From Candidatus Moraniibacteriota bacterium (GTDB lineage: Bacteria; Patescibacteriota; Minisyncoccia; Moranbacterales; GCA-2747515): 7,192 bases of DNA. Made by a program: the position numbers and the translations under genes. Where the stretch lies: contig JALWEZ010000217.1 of assembly GCA_027039165.1 (NCBI GenBank), forward strand, positions 1 through 7,192. The letters are read 5' to 3'. This document shows, one piece after another, positions 6,211 to 7,192 of this stretch; the stretch's first letter is position 1, and each line of letters opens with the position of its first letter. The notes below the pieces were generated by a model, which did no database searches, was not told where the DNA came from, and saw only the letters and a list, made by a program, of their open reading frames with translations.

Positions 6211-6435
6211 ATGAAAACCTATATTTTTTATACCAAAGAAGGAAAAACACAAGATAATTTTGGTAAAGATATTGAAAACTGCCAAATTTTAGGATGGAGT
6301 AGAGGAGAGATGCCACAAAAAGCATTTAAAAATTTGATGAAAGAAAATAAGTATTTAGAAGAAACAGGATTTGATGAAATTATGTGTCAAGAATTAGTTG
6401 GTGATAAAGTGAGTTATTTTTCATTAAAGACTTAA
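6211..6435 (+). CDS. Small conserved-looking hypothetical protein
   Basis: From ATG 6211 the product has 74 residues, soluble and mixed in charge, with no membrane helix. Visible stretches are YIFYTKEGKT near the start, ENCQILGW, an amphipathic helix AFKNLMKENKYLEE, FDEIMCQEL and a C-terminal VSYFSLK. The alternating pattern suggests a small alpha/beta fold. I do not recognise a function, though it has the look of a conserved small protein rather than a chance frame. A GTG at 6205 shares its first base with the TAG of the GIY-YIG gene and would add two residues. Either start makes translational coupling with that gene likely. The stop lies in the left arm of the first hairpin that follows. 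Confidence 0.65.
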   Translation: MKTYIFYTKEGKTQDNFGKDIENCQILGWSRGEMPQKAFKNLMKENKYLEETGFDEIMCQELVGDKVSYFSLKT

Positions 6436-6455
6436 ATTTTTGACTAAAAATTTAA
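6432..6455. terminator. AT-only hairpin at the end of the small gene
   Basis: Perfect 10-base inverted repeat, TTAAATTTTT then loop GACT then AAAAATTTAA. It contains the stop of the small gene and ends seven bases before the stronger hairpin. Made only of A-T pairs, it would be weak alone. Confidence 0.4.
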
Positions 6456-6461
6456 ATAAAC

Positions 6462-6492
6462 AAAAAACAAAGAGGAAAAATCTTTGTTTTTT
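6462..6492. terminator. Bidirectional terminator between convergent transcripts
   Basis: Perfect 12-base stem, AAAAAACAAAGA (6462-6473) and TCTTTGTTTTTT (6481-6492), around the seven-base loop GGAAAAA. The arms give a run of T after the core stem on either strand, so it can end both the rightward accessory operon and the leftward dnaX-tRNA transcript. It lies two bases beyond the encoded CCA of the tRNA. Confidence 0.8.
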
Positions 6493-6494
6493 AG

Positions 6495-6569
6495 TGGCTG
6501 GGTCGGAGGGATTCGAACCCCCGGTACACTGGACCAAAACCAGATGCCTTACCACTTGGCTACGACCCA
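6495..6569 (-). tRNA. tRNA-Gln (anticodon TTG)
   Basis: A 75-base cloverleaf with encoded CCA. The acceptor stem TGGGTCG/CGACCCA pairs fully, the D-stem is GCC/GGC, and the T-arm has five pairs around TTCGAAT. The anticodon loop TTTTGGT puts TTG at 34-36 (6537-6535), reading CAA and CAG. The T1-A72 pair and discriminator G73 fit bacterial tRNA-Gln. G follows the anticodon at position 37, and the outermost anticodon-stem pair appears to be a T-T mismatch (27-43), leaving four good pairs. The 5' end is three bases after the dnaX stop, so it is probably processed from a dnaX transcript. Its 3' end faces the accessory block. Confidence 0.95.
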
Positions 6570-6572
6570 ATC

Positions 6573-7192
6573 TTAATTAGATTCGTCATTGTCAGGAATT
6601 ATATGAGTGCCACCCATGATATCTGCTGCTCTGGATAAAAGCTCAGAAGGCGAAAGTGAATGAAACTTTTCTTCTGATACTACTATAACATCTATCATGA
6701 TAGGTACTTGTATAATTGTAGCAAAAGCTTTCTCAATTGTCAATTTATTTTTATTCTCTAGTAATTTGTCTTTGTGTAATTGATATCTAACAGCTAAGAT
6801 CAATTGATTTCCTTCTAGTTTTGTGGCATAAGCTTGAGTTAGTAAAGAAGAAATGGATATGTTATCTTTTTTGGTACAATCTATAAGTTTTGACCAGTTA
6901 TTTTTTATAAAATCTAAAGTAATTTGTTTTTCTGTACTTTGTTGAATTTGAATATTTGTTTTTTGAATAGTGGAATTTTGCAATTCCTCTGAAGTATTGA
7001 AATTAGTAACTAAATTTTTGTCAATTTCTTTATTCTTTAATGGTAAATCTTTTTTATTAACTCTTTTTTCAATTTTAGTTGTAATGGGTTCAGTGATAAC
7101 ATCAATCTTAAAATTAGCAGCTAATATTTTAACTATTGCAATTTCTATAGGTAATTGTGGTATAACGCTACTAGTAATCTTAATTTTTGCAT
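6573..7192 (-). CDS. dnaX: DNA polymerase III subunit gamma/tau, C-terminal part (runs off the right edge)
   Basis: The 205 visible codons are open to the window edge, so the start and the AAA+ ATPase region lie outside. The first visible residues include SSVIPQLPIEIAIVKI, matching the PQLPLE segment of domain III in gamma/tau clamp loader subunits. A polar, low-complexity linker follows (about 7110-6925, rich in Lys, Asn, Gln and Thr). The end is a folded domain with W at 6896-6894, SISSLL, LEGNQLILAVRYQLHKDKL (His at 6776-6774) and a final ADIMGG. That pattern recalls the short tau-like C-terminal domain in many bacterial DnaX proteins. In the replisome this subunit assembles the clamp loader and ties it to the polymerase. 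tRNA-Gln follows after three bases. Confidence 0.82.
   Translation of the reverse strand, partial: AKIKITSSVIPQLPIEIAIVKILAANFKIDVITEPITTKIEKRVNKKDLPLKNKEIDKNLVTNFNTSEELQNSTIQKTNIQIQQSTEKQITLDFIKNNWSKLIDCTKKDNISISSLLTQAYATKLEGNQLILAVRYQLHKDKLLENKNKLTIEKAFATIIQVPIMIDVIVVSEEKFHSLSPSELLSRAADIMGGTHIIPDNDESN

Noticed and set aside
4731..6569. Integration of the accessory block at the 3' end of tRNA-Gln
   Set aside because: The tRNA 3' end faces the block, as for many islands, but I found no second copy of the tRNA end near 4731, and no integrase.
6693..6704. 12-base palindrome CTATCATGATAG in dnaX
   Set aside because: Short, within coding sequence and not repeated elsewhere in the window.

Overview
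The window is AT-rich (roughly 30% GC by eye) and gene-dense, with no gene-free stretch longer than about 90 bases. It reads as bacterial: a bacterial TrmB, an 800-residue-class PheT, a DnaX tail and a tRNA-Gln with encoded CCA. Short spacers, almost no Shine-Dalgarno sequences, -10 boxes a few bases from start codons and the style of the DnaX tail suggest Candidatus Patescibacteria (CPR). That placement is inference. TGA is used once as a stop and is absent inside long genes, so it is not recoded as Gly or Trp.

Layout. Positions 1-462 (+) hold a small multi-pass membrane protein, possibly cut by the window edge. It converges on, and overlaps by 48 bases, a DUF817-type membrane protein (415-1242, -). 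That gene diverges from trmB (1270-1887, +) across very few bases, where two facing promoters appear to interlock. trmB overlaps by ATGA a membrane-anchored, four-cysteine protein of unknown function (1884-2276). A separate promoter with a perfect TATAAT precedes pheT (2337-4730); pheS is not in the window.

Positions 4731-6435 (+) form an accessory block: a DpnI-type, methyl-directed restriction endonuclease split by one in-frame TAA between its nuclease domain (4753-5301) and its winged-helix domain (5302/5317-5514), then a T5orf172-like GIY-YIG protein (5603-6205) and a small unknown protein (6211-6435). Paired hairpins end this block. On the opposite strand the C-terminal part of dnaX (from the right edge to 6573) is followed after three bases by tRNA-Gln(TTG) (6569-6495), which runs into the same terminator region.

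How the genes relate: trmB, pheT, tRNA-Gln and dnaX are translation and replication housekeeping genes. The DpnI/GIY-YIG block is the accessory, defence-like part. The most notable observation is the split DpnI homologue: both halves remain well conserved and in the same frame, and a Shine-Dalgarno-like AAAGGG stands before a possible restart codon, in a window otherwise nearly free of such sites.
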